Shown: positions 28,461 to 37,859 of the stretch, piece by piece
How the letters are laid out: every line of letters starts with the position of its first letter
Numbering within the stretch: position 1 is the stretch's first letter
Assembly: GCF_900109115.1 (NCBI RefSeq)
Contig: NZ_FNYV01000001.1
Span: 972,203-1,036,202, forward strand
Reading direction: 5' to 3'
Source: Micromonospora phaseoli
GTDB taxonomy: Bacteria > Actinomycetota > Actinomycetes > Mycobacteriales > Micromonosporaceae
DNA length: 64,000 nucleotides
Notes under the pieces: generated by a model
Told to the model about the DNA's origin: nothing
The model's database searches: none
What the model saw: only the letters and a program-made list of their open reading frames with translations
Program-made: the position numbers and the translations under genes

Positions 28461-29972
28461 GTGAATTCGGTGGAGCTGGCGCCACCAATCGAAACGGCGC
28501 CCGTCGGGACCGACGCAACGCCGCAATCCGTGGAACCTCTCCGGCCGCGACGGCGGGCATGGCGTTCGCGATATGTCGGCACGCTCTGCGCGGTGGACCT
28601 GACAGTCGGTTTGGTGTCGGCTTTCGTGGCGCTCGGCCTTCGATTCGGGTCGCAGACCACCGAACCGTACAACCGCGGTCACTTATGGCTCACCATTGCG
28701 CTACCGTTCGCCTGGCTGGCCGCGCTCACTCTCAACCGTGCGTATGAAACACGCTACCTGTTCGTGGGCAACGACGAGTACGCCCGCGTGGTCCGGTCCG
28801 GTCTCGCCCTTCTCACCACGCTGGCCGTCGTGGCACTGGCCTTCGACTTCCGGCTCGCCAGAGGCTACATGATCATCGCGATGCCGATGATGATCGTGAT
28901 CGGCGTCGGGATGCGGTACCTGGTCCGCCAGCGACTGCACCGCTCGTGGGCGTGCGGTGACCGGCTGCACCGGGTCATCCTGGTCGGCCACGCCCACGCC
29001 GTCGGTGAGATGACCAGGAGACTGCGCCGTGAGCGCTACCACGGGCTGGGAGTGGTCGGCGCCTGCCTGCCGTACCAGGAGGCCGCAGCCGGTACGTGGC
29101 ACACCGGCCCGCCCCTGCCGCCGGTCCTCGGCACCTTCGAGGACGTGGCGACGGCGGTCAGCCACGCGGGTGCGGACACGGTCGTCGTGCTCTCCTGCCC
29201 GGAGATCGCCGGAGCCACCCTGCGGCGGCTGGGCTGGCAACTGGAACGCGACGACGTCGACCTCATCGTCGCCAGCACGCTCGTCGACGTGGCCGGTGAC
29301 CGCACCACCATCCGACCGGTGGACGGACTGCCGATGCTGCACGTCGAACACCCTCGTCTCAAGGGCGGCCGGCGGTTCGTCAAAGCGGTCTTCGACCGGG
29401 TGTCGGCGCTGCTGCTGTTGCTCCTCGCGAGTCCGTTGATGCTGGTCATCGCCCTGCTGGTGCGGTTGGCGCCGGGCGCCCGTGGCCCGGTGATCTTTCG
29501 GCAGGAGCGGGTGGGACGCAACGGCCGCCTCTTCGTCATCTACAAGTTCCGCACCATGTACACCGACGCCGAGGAGCGCCTCGCGCAGCTGCTGCATCGC
29601 AACGAGCACGACGGTGAACTGTTCAAGATTCGCGACGACCCGCGGGTGACCCGGTTCGGGCACCGGCTGCGCCGCTTCTCCCTCGACGAGCTTCCTCAGC
29701 TGGTCAACGTGGTCAAGGGCGACATGTCGCTGGTCGGACCCCGGCCCCCGCTGGCCCGCGAGGTCGCCAACTATCCGCCGGACATGCGTCGGCGGCTGGT
29801 GGTCAAGCCCGGGCTGACCGGGCTGTGGCAGGTCTCCGGCCGGTCCGATCTCTCGTGGGAGGAGTCGATCCGCCTGGACCTGTCGTACGTGGAGAACTGG
29901 TCGCTGACGATGGACCTGACCATCCTGCTGCGTACGGTCGGCGCCGTCGTGCGCAGCTCCGGTGCGTACTGA
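28461..29972 (+). CDS. Polyprenyl-phosphate sugar phosphotransferase (initiating exopolysaccharide glycosyltransferase)
   Basis: Transfers the first sugar phosphate to the undecaprenyl carrier at the membrane. From GTG 28461 (GGAGG four bases upstream) it has 503 residues: four N-terminal transmembrane helices, a CoA-binding-like domain (HRVILVGHAHAVGEM onwards), then the bacterial sugar transferase domain from about 306, opening with a fifth helix and containing FRQERVGRNGRLF, YKFRTMYTDAE, RRFSLDELPQL and LVGPRPPL. Starts at 28305 or 28413 are possible but lack ribosome-binding sites. First gene of the polysaccharide locus. Confidence 0.93.
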   Translation: MNSVELAPPIETAPVGTDATPQSVEPLRPRRRAWRSRYVGTLCAVDLTVGLVSAFVALGLRFGSQTTEPYNRGHLWLTIALPFAWLAALTLNRAYETRYLFVGNDEYARVVRSGLALLTTLAVVALAFDFRLARGYMIIAMPMMIVIGVGMRYLVRQRLHRSWACGDRLHRVILVGHAHAVGEMTRRLRRERYHGLGVVGACLPYQEAAAGTWHTGPPLPPVLGTFEDVATAVSHAGADTVVVLSCPEIAGATLRRLGWQLERDDVDLIVASTLVDVAGDRTTIRPVDGLPMLHVEHPRLKGGRRFVKAVFDRVSALLLLLLASPLMLVIALLVRLAPGARGPVIFRQERVGRNGRLFVIYKFRTMYTDAEERLAQLLHRNEHDGELFKIRDDPRVTRFGHRLRRFSLDELPQLVNVVKGDMSLVGPRPPLAREVANYPPDMRRRLVVKPGLTGLWQVSGRSDLSWEESIRLDLSYVENWSLTMDLTILLRTVGAVVRSSGAY

Positions 29973-30081
29973 GCTGCCCCGCCGCCACCTCCGCCCTCGC
30001 GATCGGTCCGTACATTGCTGAGCGAACGGCCCCGACCGGCGCAAGGACCTCGGTCCCGTCGTCCCTGAGCACAGGAGAGTC

Positions 30082-30747
30082 ATGACCGACCACCGCGTGA
30101 TCAACATCCTGTTCCACGGAATCGGTACGCCACGTCGGGAGATGGAGCCGGGCGAGGAACGCTACTGGGTCAGCGTCGACCGGTTCCACGAACTCCTCGA
30201 CGAGGTGGTGGCCTGGCCGCAGGCGCGCCTCAGCTTCGACGACGGCAACGCCTCGGACCTCGACGTGGGGCTGCCCGCGCTGCTCGATCGGCAGGTGAGC
30301 GCCACCTTCTTCATCATCGCGGGCCGGCTCGGTTCGTCCGGGAGCGTGGACGCCGACGGCGTCCGGGAGCTGCGGCGGCACGGGATGCCGGTGGGTAGCC
30401 ACGGCATGTGGCACCGTCCGTGGCGTCGCCTCACCGCCGAGCAGGCGACCGAGGAGTTCCACACGGCCCGTGACCGGCTCGCGGAGCTCACCGGTGCACC
30501 GGTGGATCAGGCCGCCTGCCCGCTCGGTCGGTACGACCGGGCCGTGCTGGCACGGCTGAAGGCGGCCGGGTACCGGCGGGTGTTCACCAGCGACCGGCGG
30601 CCGGCACGGGCCGGCGCGTGGTTGCAGCCGCGCTACAGCGTCCGGGCCGAGGACACCGCCGAAGGGCTGCGCGACATCGTCTTCGGGCAGGGGCTGCTCG
30701 GTCGGGCCCGGTCGCACGCCGCCGGACTGGTCAAGCGCTGGCGTTGA
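30082..30747 (+). CDS. Polysaccharide deacetylase (NodB homology)
   Basis: A 221-residue carbohydrate esterase family 4-type protein. LSFDDGNASD gives the catalytic Asp pair and GSHGMWHRPW the two metal-binding His; TFFIIAGRLG is the usual following strand. No signal peptide is visible, so it may act in the cytoplasm or on lipid-linked intermediates. AGGAGA precedes the ATG. It overlaps the convergent glycosyltransferase by 17 bases. Confidence 0.9.
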   Translation: MTDHRVINILFHGIGTPRREMEPGEERYWVSVDRFHELLDEVVAWPQARLSFDDGNASDLDVGLPALLDRQVSATFFIIAGRLGSSGSVDADGVRELRRHGMPVGSHGMWHRPWRRLTAEQATEEFHTARDRLAELTGAPVDQAACPLGRYDRAVLARLKAAGYRRVFTSDRRPARAGAWLQPRYSVRAEDTAEGLRDIVFGQGLLGRARSHAAGLVKRWR

Positions 30748-31705
30748 GGCCGGTGCCGATCGTGGCCCGTTGGTCGGCGGGCGGACCGGGCGTCTCCCGC
30801 AGGGCCGCCGGGCGCAGCAGCGCCGCCGCCGCGGCCCGGCTGGTCGGGCTGCCGAGGGCGGCGCGGCTCACTTCGCGCAGCAGCACCGCCGCCCAGTACG
30901 CGGCCGTCGCCGCCCGGCCGTTCCGGCGTCGGTACAGGCGCACCTTGTTGAGGGTCAGCAACCGCCACAACCAGGGCGCCGCGCGGGAATCGCCGCCGAT
31001 GTGGGTGGCTCGGGCGGCGGGGGCCAACCGGGTCGGGAAACCGGCGTCGCGTGCCCGCAGGGCGAAGTCCGTCTCCTCGGAGTAGAGGAAGAACGACTCG
31101 TCCCACGGCGCGCACGCCGACCAGCAGCGTCCGCTGACGAGCAGGGCGGAGCCGACGGCCCAGTCCGATCTGGACTCCCGGCGGTAGGCGGCGGGATCGG
31201 TGACCACCTCGCCGAGCACGGGAAAGCGGCCCGCCCGTTCGGCGCCGAGAAGTGCGTCACCGAGCGCGCGCAGCACGGTCGGCTCCCGCCGCAGGGTGTG
31301 TTCGGGGCTGCCGTCGGCCATGGTGACCAGGGGCACCACGATGCCGTCGTCGCCCCGGCGCAGCAGGTCGAGCAGGAGTTGGCCGCAGCCCGGCGTGAGC
31401 CGGACGTCCGGGTTGAGGATGAGCACCGAGGTGAACGGCGCGGCGGCGGCCGCGGCGGCGTTGATGCCCGCCGAGTAGCCGCCGTTGCGGCCGGTCTCCA
31501 CCACGCGTGCGGCCGGCATGAGCCGTCGGACCGTCTCCGCCGTGCCGTCCGACGAGGCGTTGTCGGCGACCGTGAGGTGCCAGCGCAGACCAGCGAGCCC
31601 CGGGCCCAGGGATTCCAGCAGTCCCGGCACGACGGCGGCGCTGTTGTAGGTGACCACGATGACGGCGACCACGTCGCCGGATTCGGGTGTCGGGGCGGTG
31701 CTCAC
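30731..31705 (-). CDS. Glycosyltransferase family 2 (rhamnosyltransferase-like)
   Basis: A 324-residue GT-A enzyme. The N-terminus VAVIVVTYNSAAVV is the nucleotide-sugar strand, VADNASSDGT and LILNPDVRL carry the acidic metal site, and DESFFLYSEETDFALRARDAG is the acceptor motif usual in rhamnosyltransferase-like GT2. GTG 31705 with GAGGAG upstream is chosen over the longer frame. It lies 31 bases after another minus-strand glycosyltransferase. Confidence 0.9.
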   Translation of the reverse strand: MSTAPTPESGDVVAVIVVTYNSAAVVPGLLESLGPGLAGLRWHLTVADNASSDGTAETVRRLMPAARVVETGRNGGYSAGINAAAAAAAPFTSVLILNPDVRLTPGCGQLLLDLLRRGDDGIVVPLVTMADGSPEHTLRREPTVLRALGDALLGAERAGRFPVLGEVVTDPAAYRRESRSDWAVGSALLVSGRCWSACAPWDESFFLYSEETDFALRARDAGFPTRLAPAARATHIGGDSRAAPWLWRLLTLNKVRLYRRRNGRAATAAYWAAVLLREVSRAALGSPTSRAAAAALLRPAALRETPGPPADQRATIGTGLNASA

Positions 31706-31736
31706 GCGGGTGCGCTCCTCGTAGGGGTCGGCGGGG

Positions 31737-32819
31737 TCAGGCGGGCACCGCGCGGTCGCGGTAGGTCCGGTAGACGTCGGCGAGATCGGCGCGCAGGCCG
31801 TCCGGGTGGTACTCGGCACGGATCCGTTCGGCGGCCGCGTGTCCGGCCGACACCAGGGCGGCCGGCTCCTGCTCGTAACGGCGCAACGCCCGTTCGACCG
31901 TGACCGCGTAGCTCAGCAGGTCACCCTCGGCGACCGGTGCGCAGTACCGGGGGTCGAAGAAGTCCCGTCCACCGAGGCCGGTGAAGCCGACCACGTACGC
32001 GCCGCTGGCCATCGCCTCGGCCGGTGGGAGGCCGAATCCCTCCCGCTCGCTGAAGCTGAGAAAGATCGCGCAGCCGCGCAACGTCTCGGCGGTCTCCGCC
32101 TCGGTCAGCCCGTCGATCGGCACGAGTTCCCAACCGTCGAGCGCGCCCCGGGCCCGCAGGATGTGCAGCAGTTGCTCCTGCTCGGCGGCGCGGCGGCGGG
32201 GCATGTGGCCGATCCGCCGAGCGGCCGGGCGCGCCGGAGGGTGGAAGACCTCCGGGTCGACCACCACCCGGGCCAGCCGTACGTCGAGGTCGGCGAAGGC
32301 GTGGCGCAGCAGCGCGGCGTTGTCCCTGGAGACCGTGAGCAGCGCCTCGATGCCGGGACAGTCCCGATAGGGCGCGCCGGCCGAGGTGCCGGCGAACGGC
32401 ACCTCGGCGAACGTGTGGTACGCGTTCTGATTGAAGATCAGCTTCCGGGCGGGCGCGGGCAACCGGTGCAGCGCCGGACCGTAGTACTCGGGCACCACCA
32501 GGAGATCCGCCGGGCCGACGGTGATCTGCCCGGCGGCGGTGACCCGGGTGTCGTTGGCGAACCAGTCGGCGCGGAAACCCGGCCGGGAGTGCAGCACCGC
32601 GGCGGCAGTCCCCGAGGAGTTGAGCAGGTCGACGTGGCGGTAGAGGTTGCGGATGCCGCCGCTGGGCTTGTTGTCGTCGGGGCTGAGGTAGTAGATGACG
32701 CCCGGACCGGAGCGGTTCGCGTCGTACCGCGGCGACGGGGGAGTGCGTCGCCGCAGCTCCCGAGCGTGGCCCAGCCGCCCCAGCCAGGCACGCCCCGCCC
32801 GCCTCGTGGCGCCGATCAC
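31737..32819 (-). CDS. Glycosyltransferase, GT4-like
   Basis: A 360-residue protein starting at GTG 32819, overlapping the upstream gene's stop by four bases. The N-terminal domain has YYLSPDDNKPSGGIRNLYRH and a second Rossmann domain ends with FLSFSEREGFGLPPAEAMASG, the GT-B family 4 donor-site motif with E-x7-E spacing. Sugar and linkage are unknown. Middle gene of a three-gene minus-strand glycosyltransferase unit. Confidence 0.9.
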   Translation of the reverse strand: MIGATRRAGRAWLGRLGHARELRRRTPPSPRYDANRSGPGVIYYLSPDDNKPSGGIRNLYRHVDLLNSSGTAAAVLHSRPGFRADWFANDTRVTAAGQITVGPADLLVVPEYYGPALHRLPAPARKLIFNQNAYHTFAEVPFAGTSAGAPYRDCPGIEALLTVSRDNAALLRHAFADLDVRLARVVVDPEVFHPPARPAARRIGHMPRRRAAEQEQLLHILRARGALDGWELVPIDGLTEAETAETLRGCAIFLSFSEREGFGLPPAEAMASGAYVVGFTGLGGRDFFDPRYCAPVAEGDLLSYAVTVERALRRYEQEPAALVSAGHAAAERIRAEYHPDGLRADLADVYRTYRDRAVPA

Positions 32820-34072
32820 GACGACCCGTCGGGGGAGGTGGGCACCAGCCGGCGCCAGACACCCAGGTACGCGGCGGCCTGGTGTTCCCAGGCGAGCACG
32901 GAGGTGAACCGTTCCTGGGCGATCACTCTCATCTGCGCCAACTGGGTCTCGTCGTCGAGCAGCTCGTCCAGCGCCTTGCCGAACTCGTCCCCGGTGCCGG
33001 TGGCGACGTACCGCCCGGCCGCACCGGCCGTGCGGCGGGTCTCCAGCAGGTCGACCGCGACCACGGGCAGCCCTCGGGCCAGGTACTCCACCGTCTTGGC
33101 CATCGTCGACAAATTGGTCATGTCGCTGAAGATGTCCGGCTGGATGCCGAGGGTGGCGCCGCGCAGCAGCGCGTCGACCTCCGGGGCCTGGAGCCATCCG
33201 GTGAAGCGGACCACATCGCCGAGCCCCCGCTCGTCGACCATGCCCCGCAGTGCGGGCAGGCACTCGCCGTCCCCGGCGATGACCATCTCCCAGCCGTCCC
33301 GGCCCCGCAGGCCGACGAGCCGTTCGGCCGCCAGGACGGCGCGGTCCACGTGATCCTGTTCGTTGATCACTCCGATGTAGACGATCTGCTTGTCGCCGCC
33401 CGGTTCTGTCGCTGCCGGAGCGGAGATCTCGCCGGCGGCCGGGCCGTTGCGCACGATCGTCACCCGTTCGGGCTTGCATCCGCCCCGGGTGAGCGCGATC
33501 TGACGGTAGGACTCGTTGGTGGCGACCACCTCGTTGGCGAACCGCATGGAGAGCCGTTCGAACCAGATGAGCAGCCGGCTGACGGTGGGCCGTGGTGCGG
33601 CGGTCTTGCAGGCGTACAACTCGGGGCTGAGATCGTGGTGGTCGAAGATCCAGCTCCGGCCGGTGGCCCGCATCGCCAGGGCCAGCGGCCAGAAGACGTC
33701 CGGCGGGTTGCAGACCTGCGCGGCCACCACCCGGTGCCGGGTGACCAGCACGGCGAGGTGCCAGGCGACGCAGAGGAACGCCCAGGCGAACTCCGCGGCG
33801 AAGGAGAGCAGCCCGGTGCCGGCGAAGGGTTGGGCAAAGGAGCGGATCGTGGTGTCCCGGCTGCCGGGCAGCTGGCGGAGCCGCTCCCGGCCACGTGGGC
33901 AGATGACGGTGACGCGGTACCCCGCACTCTCCAGCGCGAGGCATTCCCGGATCACCCGCCGGTCCCGCTCGGCCGGCAGGTTGACGACGGCGATGGCGAC
34001 GTGTGGCCGCCGCGCCGACGGGCTGGTGGTGGTTTCCGCGCGCGCGTCTGCCCGCGGCCGTCCTGCGGTCAT
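32816..34072 (-). CDS. Glycosyltransferase, GT4 family
   Basis: A 418-residue GT-B enzyme: VAIAVVNLPAERDRRVIREC at the acceptor domain, IFDHHDLSPELY, then the donor domain with KQIVYIGVINEQDHVD, FTGWLQAPEVDALL and TMAKTVEYLARGLPVVAVD. ATG 34072 has GGAGGGGG a few bases upstream and is preferred over the ATG at 34093. It begins a divergent promoter region shared with the Wzz-like gene. Confidence 0.9.
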   Translation of the reverse strand: MTAGRPRADARAETTTSPSARRPHVAIAVVNLPAERDRRVIRECLALESAGYRVTVICPRGRERLRQLPGSRDTTIRSFAQPFAGTGLLSFAAEFAWAFLCVAWHLAVLVTRHRVVAAQVCNPPDVFWPLALAMRATGRSWIFDHHDLSPELYACKTAAPRPTVSRLLIWFERLSMRFANEVVATNESYRQIALTRGGCKPERVTIVRNGPAAGEISAPAATEPGGDKQIVYIGVINEQDHVDRAVLAAERLVGLRGRDGWEMVIAGDGECLPALRGMVDERGLGDVVRFTGWLQAPEVDALLRGATLGIQPDIFSDMTNLSTMAKTVEYLARGLPVVAVDLLETRRTAGAAGRYVATGTGDEFGKALDELLDDETQLAQMRVIAQERFTSVLAWEHQAAAYLGVWRRLVPTSPDGSS

Positions 34073-34227
34073 GGATGCCCCCTCCGGCGACATGTCGGTC
34101 GCCGCCCGCAGTGAGGGCCGGTCGTGCCGTCATCGGGTCGGCGGCGAGGACCGTGGTCGCAGGTGCCACGATCGTGGAATCGGGGCTTCGGGACATCCCC
34201 CGTTGGTACTGTGCCATCTGTCAACCC

Positions 34228-34253
34228 GCCGACTGATTGATCAATAAGTCGGC
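34228..34253. promoter_or_regulatory. Nested palindrome in the divergent polysaccharide promoter region
   Basis: GCCGACT and AGTCGGC (34228-34234, 34247-34253) flank a 12-base A/T-rich centre that contains TTGATCAA, itself a palindrome. It lies in the 357-base gap between divergent glycosyltransferase and Wzz-like genes, which holds no other gene. The core GATTGATCA recurs at 37781. A regulator-binding site is the likeliest reading. Confidence 0.45.
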
Positions 34254-34429
34254 ATTGTGTTGCTCGCCCCAGATCTAAGTTTCGTCCGAGTGTTCGCTCT
34301 TTCTTGCCAAGGTATTGCTGGCGCGGAGACACTTGCCTGGGCCCCGTAGCATCGAGTCCGCGGCTGGTCCCGGCGTTCCGTGCTGCGGCACGCCCCTCGT
34401 CTTCACCTGGACTTCAGCAAGGGGATCTA

Positions 34430-35443
34430 GTGGACCTGTGGGACATGACCAAGCTGCTCTTTCGGCGTTGGTATATCTCCCTGCCCCTCATGCTGGTCGT
34501 CGTTCTGCTGGGCGGTGTGGCGAGCCAGGTGGTGAAGCCGGACTACAGCGCGAGGGCGCACATCCAGTTGATCCCGCCACCGGTCGTCACCGGGGCGGAC
34601 GGTCGGCAGAAGCCGATCAAGAATCCCTGGTTCGACCTCGGCTACATCGCCCTGGGCAACGCCGCGATGATCGACGTGACGCGACAGGCCGTGCTCAAGC
34701 AGATGGTGGCGGACGGCCTCTCCGACAACGTCACCGTCGTCATGGACCGGGTGCCGCTCTTCGAGATCGAGGCGGTGGGCAGCTCCCCGGAGCAGGCCAC
34801 CGCCACCGCCCAGCGGATGCTCCGGCTGATCGCGGACGCGGTCGCCGAACGGCAGAGCTCGTTGCAGGTGGGGGAGAGTGACCTGATCACCACGCTTGCG
34901 CTCGACGACGGCACCGAGGTCGAGGTACAGAATTCGAAGATCATGCGGGTAATGGTGGTGACGCTCGGCGGCGGGCTGTTGATCGCCGCGGGGGTCACGG
35001 TCGCCGCGGACGCGCTGCTGCGCCGGCGGGCCCGCCGACGGGCCGGCGCCCCGAGCGGGTCGGCGGCGCCTGACGAGGCCGGTGCCCAGCCCGCAACCGC
35101 AACGCGTCCGTCGGCCGCGTCCTTCGACGGTGAGGCCACCCAGGTGATCGGGGCGGCGGGCCGGGCGCCGGCACCGGCCACGGGGGCGGCTACGCCGCGC
35201 CAGGTCCGGCCGCAGCCGGGACCTGGCGCGAACCAGCCGGCGGGCGGCACGACCGGACCTCAGCCGGTCCGACGGGAGCACTCCGTCGGGGAACACCTCA
35301 CCCAGCGCGGTGACGCCGATCCGCGTCGTCCGGCACCGGCACCGGCACCCGCACCGGCGCCGGCCGACGGCGACGCGACGGTCGTGCTGCCGCTCTCCCA
35401 CTCCGCCAACTGGCCGCGTAGGAGCGGCGCCGACCGGCAGTGA
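34430..35443 (+). CDS. Wzz-like polysaccharide co-polymerase / chain-length protein
   Basis: A 337-residue protein with two transmembrane helices (about 12-36 and 172-197) around an extracytoplasmic domain with ARAHIQLIPPP, as in Wzz proteins, then a cytoplasmic tail of about 140 residues that is disordered and rich in Pro, Ala and Gly (including a run of alternating Pro-Ala) and ends near TVVLPLSHSANWPRR. There is no kinase domain. The start is GTG 34430 after AAGGGG. It overlaps the polymerase-like gene by four bases, fitting a Wzx/Wzy-type pathway. Confidence 0.82.
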   Translation: MDLWDMTKLLFRRWYISLPLMLVVVLLGGVASQVVKPDYSARAHIQLIPPPVVTGADGRQKPIKNPWFDLGYIALGNAAMIDVTRQAVLKQMVADGLSDNVTVVMDRVPLFEIEAVGSSPEQATATAQRMLRLIADAVAERQSSLQVGESDLITTLALDDGTEVEVQNSKIMRVMVVTLGGGLLIAAGVTVAADALLRRRARRRAGAPSGSAAPDEAGAQPATATRPSAASFDGEATQVIGAAGRAPAPATGAATPRQVRPQPGPGANQPAGGTTGPQPVRREHSVGEHLTQRGDADPRRPAPAPAPAPAPADGDATVVLPLSHSANWPRRSGADRQ

Positions 35444-36822
35444 CGGCAACCGAGTACCACCCTGTCGACCTTGAGCCGATGCTCCTGTCGCAGGGCACGT
35501 ACGGCATCCGCCGTTCCCGTTCCCGGTTGGACGTGTCGGTACTGCTCGGCATCACCATCGTCCTGCTCTACGTGCTGCCCGGCACCCTGATCGTGCCCAA
35601 CCTGACCTACGCCGGCCGCCCGGCGCTGCTGCTGGCGCTGCTGCTCTTCGCGTGGTGGTGCCTGGTCCGGCTCAATCCGAGGCTGCTGCTCGTCGGGCCG
35701 CAGCCCATCCGCTGGGTGCTCGGCATCTACCTCATCGCGCATCTGATGTCGTACCTGGCCGGCCTGCTGCGTGGCCTGCCCACCCAGGAGGCGAACGCGC
35801 AGGACTTCGCGACGCTGCAACTGCTCGAGTTCCTGGGCGTCGCGCTCATCGCCGCCGACGGGATCCGCAACTGGGACCGGCTCAACCGCGTGCTCCAGGT
35901 GGCCGTCTGGTGTACCGGGTTCATGGCGATCGTGGGCATCATCCAGGCCGTCTTCAAGTACGACGTCTCGACGCACCTGGTGATCCCGGGCCTGGAGGTC
36001 AAGGGCGGTCTGGCGGGCTTCGGGCAGCGCGGCGACGAGGGCCAGTTCCGGGTGGCCGGCACCACGGTCCACTACATCGAGTACAGCGCGGTCATGGCGA
36101 TGATGGTGCCCTTCGCCATCCACGTGGCCCGGTTCGCCCCGCGACGGGGCCACCGGCAGTTGGCGGCCGTGAGCGCGATGCTCGCGGCCGTGGCCAATCC
36201 GATGTCCATCTCCCGCACCGGCATCGTGGCGCTCGGGCTCGCCCTGCTCGTGATGCTGCCCGTCTGGTCGTGGCGGCTGCGGTACACGTTCCTGTTCCTG
36301 GGCGCTGGCGCGGTGATGGCGATCATGTTCCTCAAGCCAGGGGTGCTGGGCACGCTCAAGTCGATGTTCCTGAACGTGGGGGTCGACCCGAGCATCGAGG
36401 GCCGGACCAACGACTACGAGCTGGTGGGGCACTTCTTCGACCAGCGCCCGTGGTTGGGTCGGGGGCCCCGGACGTTGTTGGCCGACCCGGTGCGCGACAC
36501 CATTCTGGACAATCAGTGGCTCTACACCCTGGTGACCGGCGGTGTCATCGGCGTGCTCGCCCTGCTCGCCGTGCACGTGGTCAGCATCGCGCTCGCGGTG
36601 ATCGCGTTCCGTCGAGCGACCCGGGAGGAGGATCGCCACCTCTGCGTGGCCCTCATCTCGGCCCAGGTGGTCGCCGTGGTCGTCGGGGGGACCTTTGACT
36701 CGCTCTACTACACGACCTTCGCCATCAGCGTCGCCCTCTTCGTGGGGCTCAGCGGCGCGGTCTGGCGACTGACCCACCCTGCCCGCATCATCCGCACCTC
36801 GACCGTTCAGGGACTCGATTGA
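35440..36822 (+). CDS. O-antigen ligase / polymerase (Wzy-like) membrane protein
   Basis: A 460-residue protein with about eleven transmembrane helices and a large loop (RGDEGQFRVAGTTVHYIEYS) before EYSAVMAMMVPFAI, and a later loop with GRTNDYELVGHFFDQRPWLGRGPRT, as in the O-antigen ligase-like family. It would polymerise repeat units on the outer face of the membrane. The GTG start overlaps the previous stop (GTGA). Confidence 0.88.
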   Translation: MTATEYHPVDLEPMLLSQGTYGIRRSRSRLDVSVLLGITIVLLYVLPGTLIVPNLTYAGRPALLLALLLFAWWCLVRLNPRLLLVGPQPIRWVLGIYLIAHLMSYLAGLLRGLPTQEANAQDFATLQLLEFLGVALIAADGIRNWDRLNRVLQVAVWCTGFMAIVGIIQAVFKYDVSTHLVIPGLEVKGGLAGFGQRGDEGQFRVAGTTVHYIEYSAVMAMMVPFAIHVARFAPRRGHRQLAAVSAMLAAVANPMSISRTGIVALGLALLVMLPVWSWRLRYTFLFLGAGAVMAIMFLKPGVLGTLKSMFLNVGVDPSIEGRTNDYELVGHFFDQRPWLGRGPRTLLADPVRDTILDNQWLYTLVTGGVIGVLALLAVHVVSIALAVIAFRRATREEDRHLCVALISAQVVAVVVGGTFDSLYYTTFAISVALFVGLSGAVWRLTHPARIIRTSTVQGLD

Positions 36823-37661
36823 CCAGCATCGTCATCGCCGCGCACAACGAGGCCACGGTCCTCGACCGCTGCCTCGACAGCGTGCTGCGCAACGCCGCCG
36901 TGGTGGATCCGGCGCAGGTGATCGTCGTACCGAACGGCTGCTCGGACGAGACCGCGGCGGTGGCCCGCCGTCGCGGCGTCACCGTCGTCGAACTGGCCGA
37001 GCCCGGGAAGGCGGCCGCCCTGAATGTCGGTGACGCCGTGGCCGACAGCTTCCCGCGGGTCTACCTCGACGCCGACGTGCTCCTCGACGAGGGCGCCCTC
37101 GACGTGCTCACCCGGGAGCTGGACCGCTCCGGCGCGTTGGCGGCCGTGCCGGCCCGGCGGATGGAACTGTCCGGGCGCTCACCGGCGGTGCGCGCCTACT
37201 ACGCCATCCACTCCCGGCTGCCCGCCGTCGTCGGCGGTCTGTACGGCCGTGGGGTGATCGCGTTGTCCCGGACGGGGCGGGAGAGATTCGGGCAGTTTCC
37301 CGCGGAGACCGCCGACGACCTCTTCCTCGATTCCCTCTTCACCGAGCGGGAACGGCTCGTCGTGACCTCGACGTCGGTACGGGTGGAGGCGCCGATCCGC
37401 GCCGAGGACCTGATCCGGCGTCTGGTGCGGGTCCGCGCCGGCAATGCCGACCTGCGCGACGCGCTGCCCGGGGTCCGCCGTTCGAACAGGCGCGCGTGGC
37501 TGACCGATGTGGTTCTCCGTGCCCCGTGGTTGGCGCCGGCGGCCGTCTGCTACGTCGCGATCACCCTCCTGGCTGCCCGGGGTGCCCGTCGAGCACGGCG
37601 CGCCGGCCAGGTCGCCTGGGGCCATGACCGAACGAGTCGAGCCCCCGGTGAAAAAGCCTGA
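36819..37661 (+). CDS. Glycosyltransferase family 2 with C-terminal membrane helix
   Basis: A 280-residue GT-A enzyme: TSIVIAAHNEATVLDRCLDS at the start, VVPNGCSDET, VYLDADVLLDE (metal site) and GRGVIALSRTGRERFG. Near the C-terminus LAPAAVCYVAITLLAARG can span the membrane. The start is a rare TTG (36819) overlapping the polymerase stop by four bases (TTGA), and no other start fits. Confidence 0.87.
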   Translation: MTSIVIAAHNEATVLDRCLDSVLRNAAVVDPAQVIVVPNGCSDETAAVARRRGVTVVELAEPGKAAALNVGDAVADSFPRVYLDADVLLDEGALDVLTRELDRSGALAAVPARRMELSGRSPAVRAYYAIHSRLPAVVGGLYGRGVIALSRTGRERFGQFPAETADDLFLDSLFTERERLVVTSTSVRVEAPIRAEDLIRRLVRVRAGNADLRDALPGVRRSNRRAWLTDVVLRAPWLAPAAVCYVAITLLAARGARRARRAGQVAWGHDRTSRAPGEKA

Positions 37662-37750
37662 CCGGTCGTACGGCAGAACTGGCCGATGCCGCAGGGTGCC
37701 GGCCGGCCGCGCGGCGTTAGGCTCCGCCGAAACTGTTTCACACCAGCAGT

Positions 37751-37797
37751 GCCGACCGTCGTCGGCCGTCGAGGTCGGTCGATTGATCAGTGCCGAC
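37751..37797. promoter_or_regulatory. Inverted repeats with a second GATTGATCA core
   Basis: GCCGAC cgtc GTCGGC (37751-37766) is followed by GATTGATCA (37781-37789) flanked by GTCGG (37774-37778) and CCGAC (37793-37797). It lies 60-110 bases before the DUF4082 protein gene and shares its core with the palindrome at 34228. Confidence 0.35.
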
Positions 37798-37859
37798 GGT
37801 AGCAGCCTGACGGCGTTGCGTACAGGTCGGTGTGGGGATGCGTCCGAGGGAGCAACGTC

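Noticed and set aside
31737..34217. A single 826-codon glycosyltransferase fusion
   Set aside because: The first part is a shadow of the gene at 32816-34072; a GTGA overlap at 32816-32819 marks two genes.
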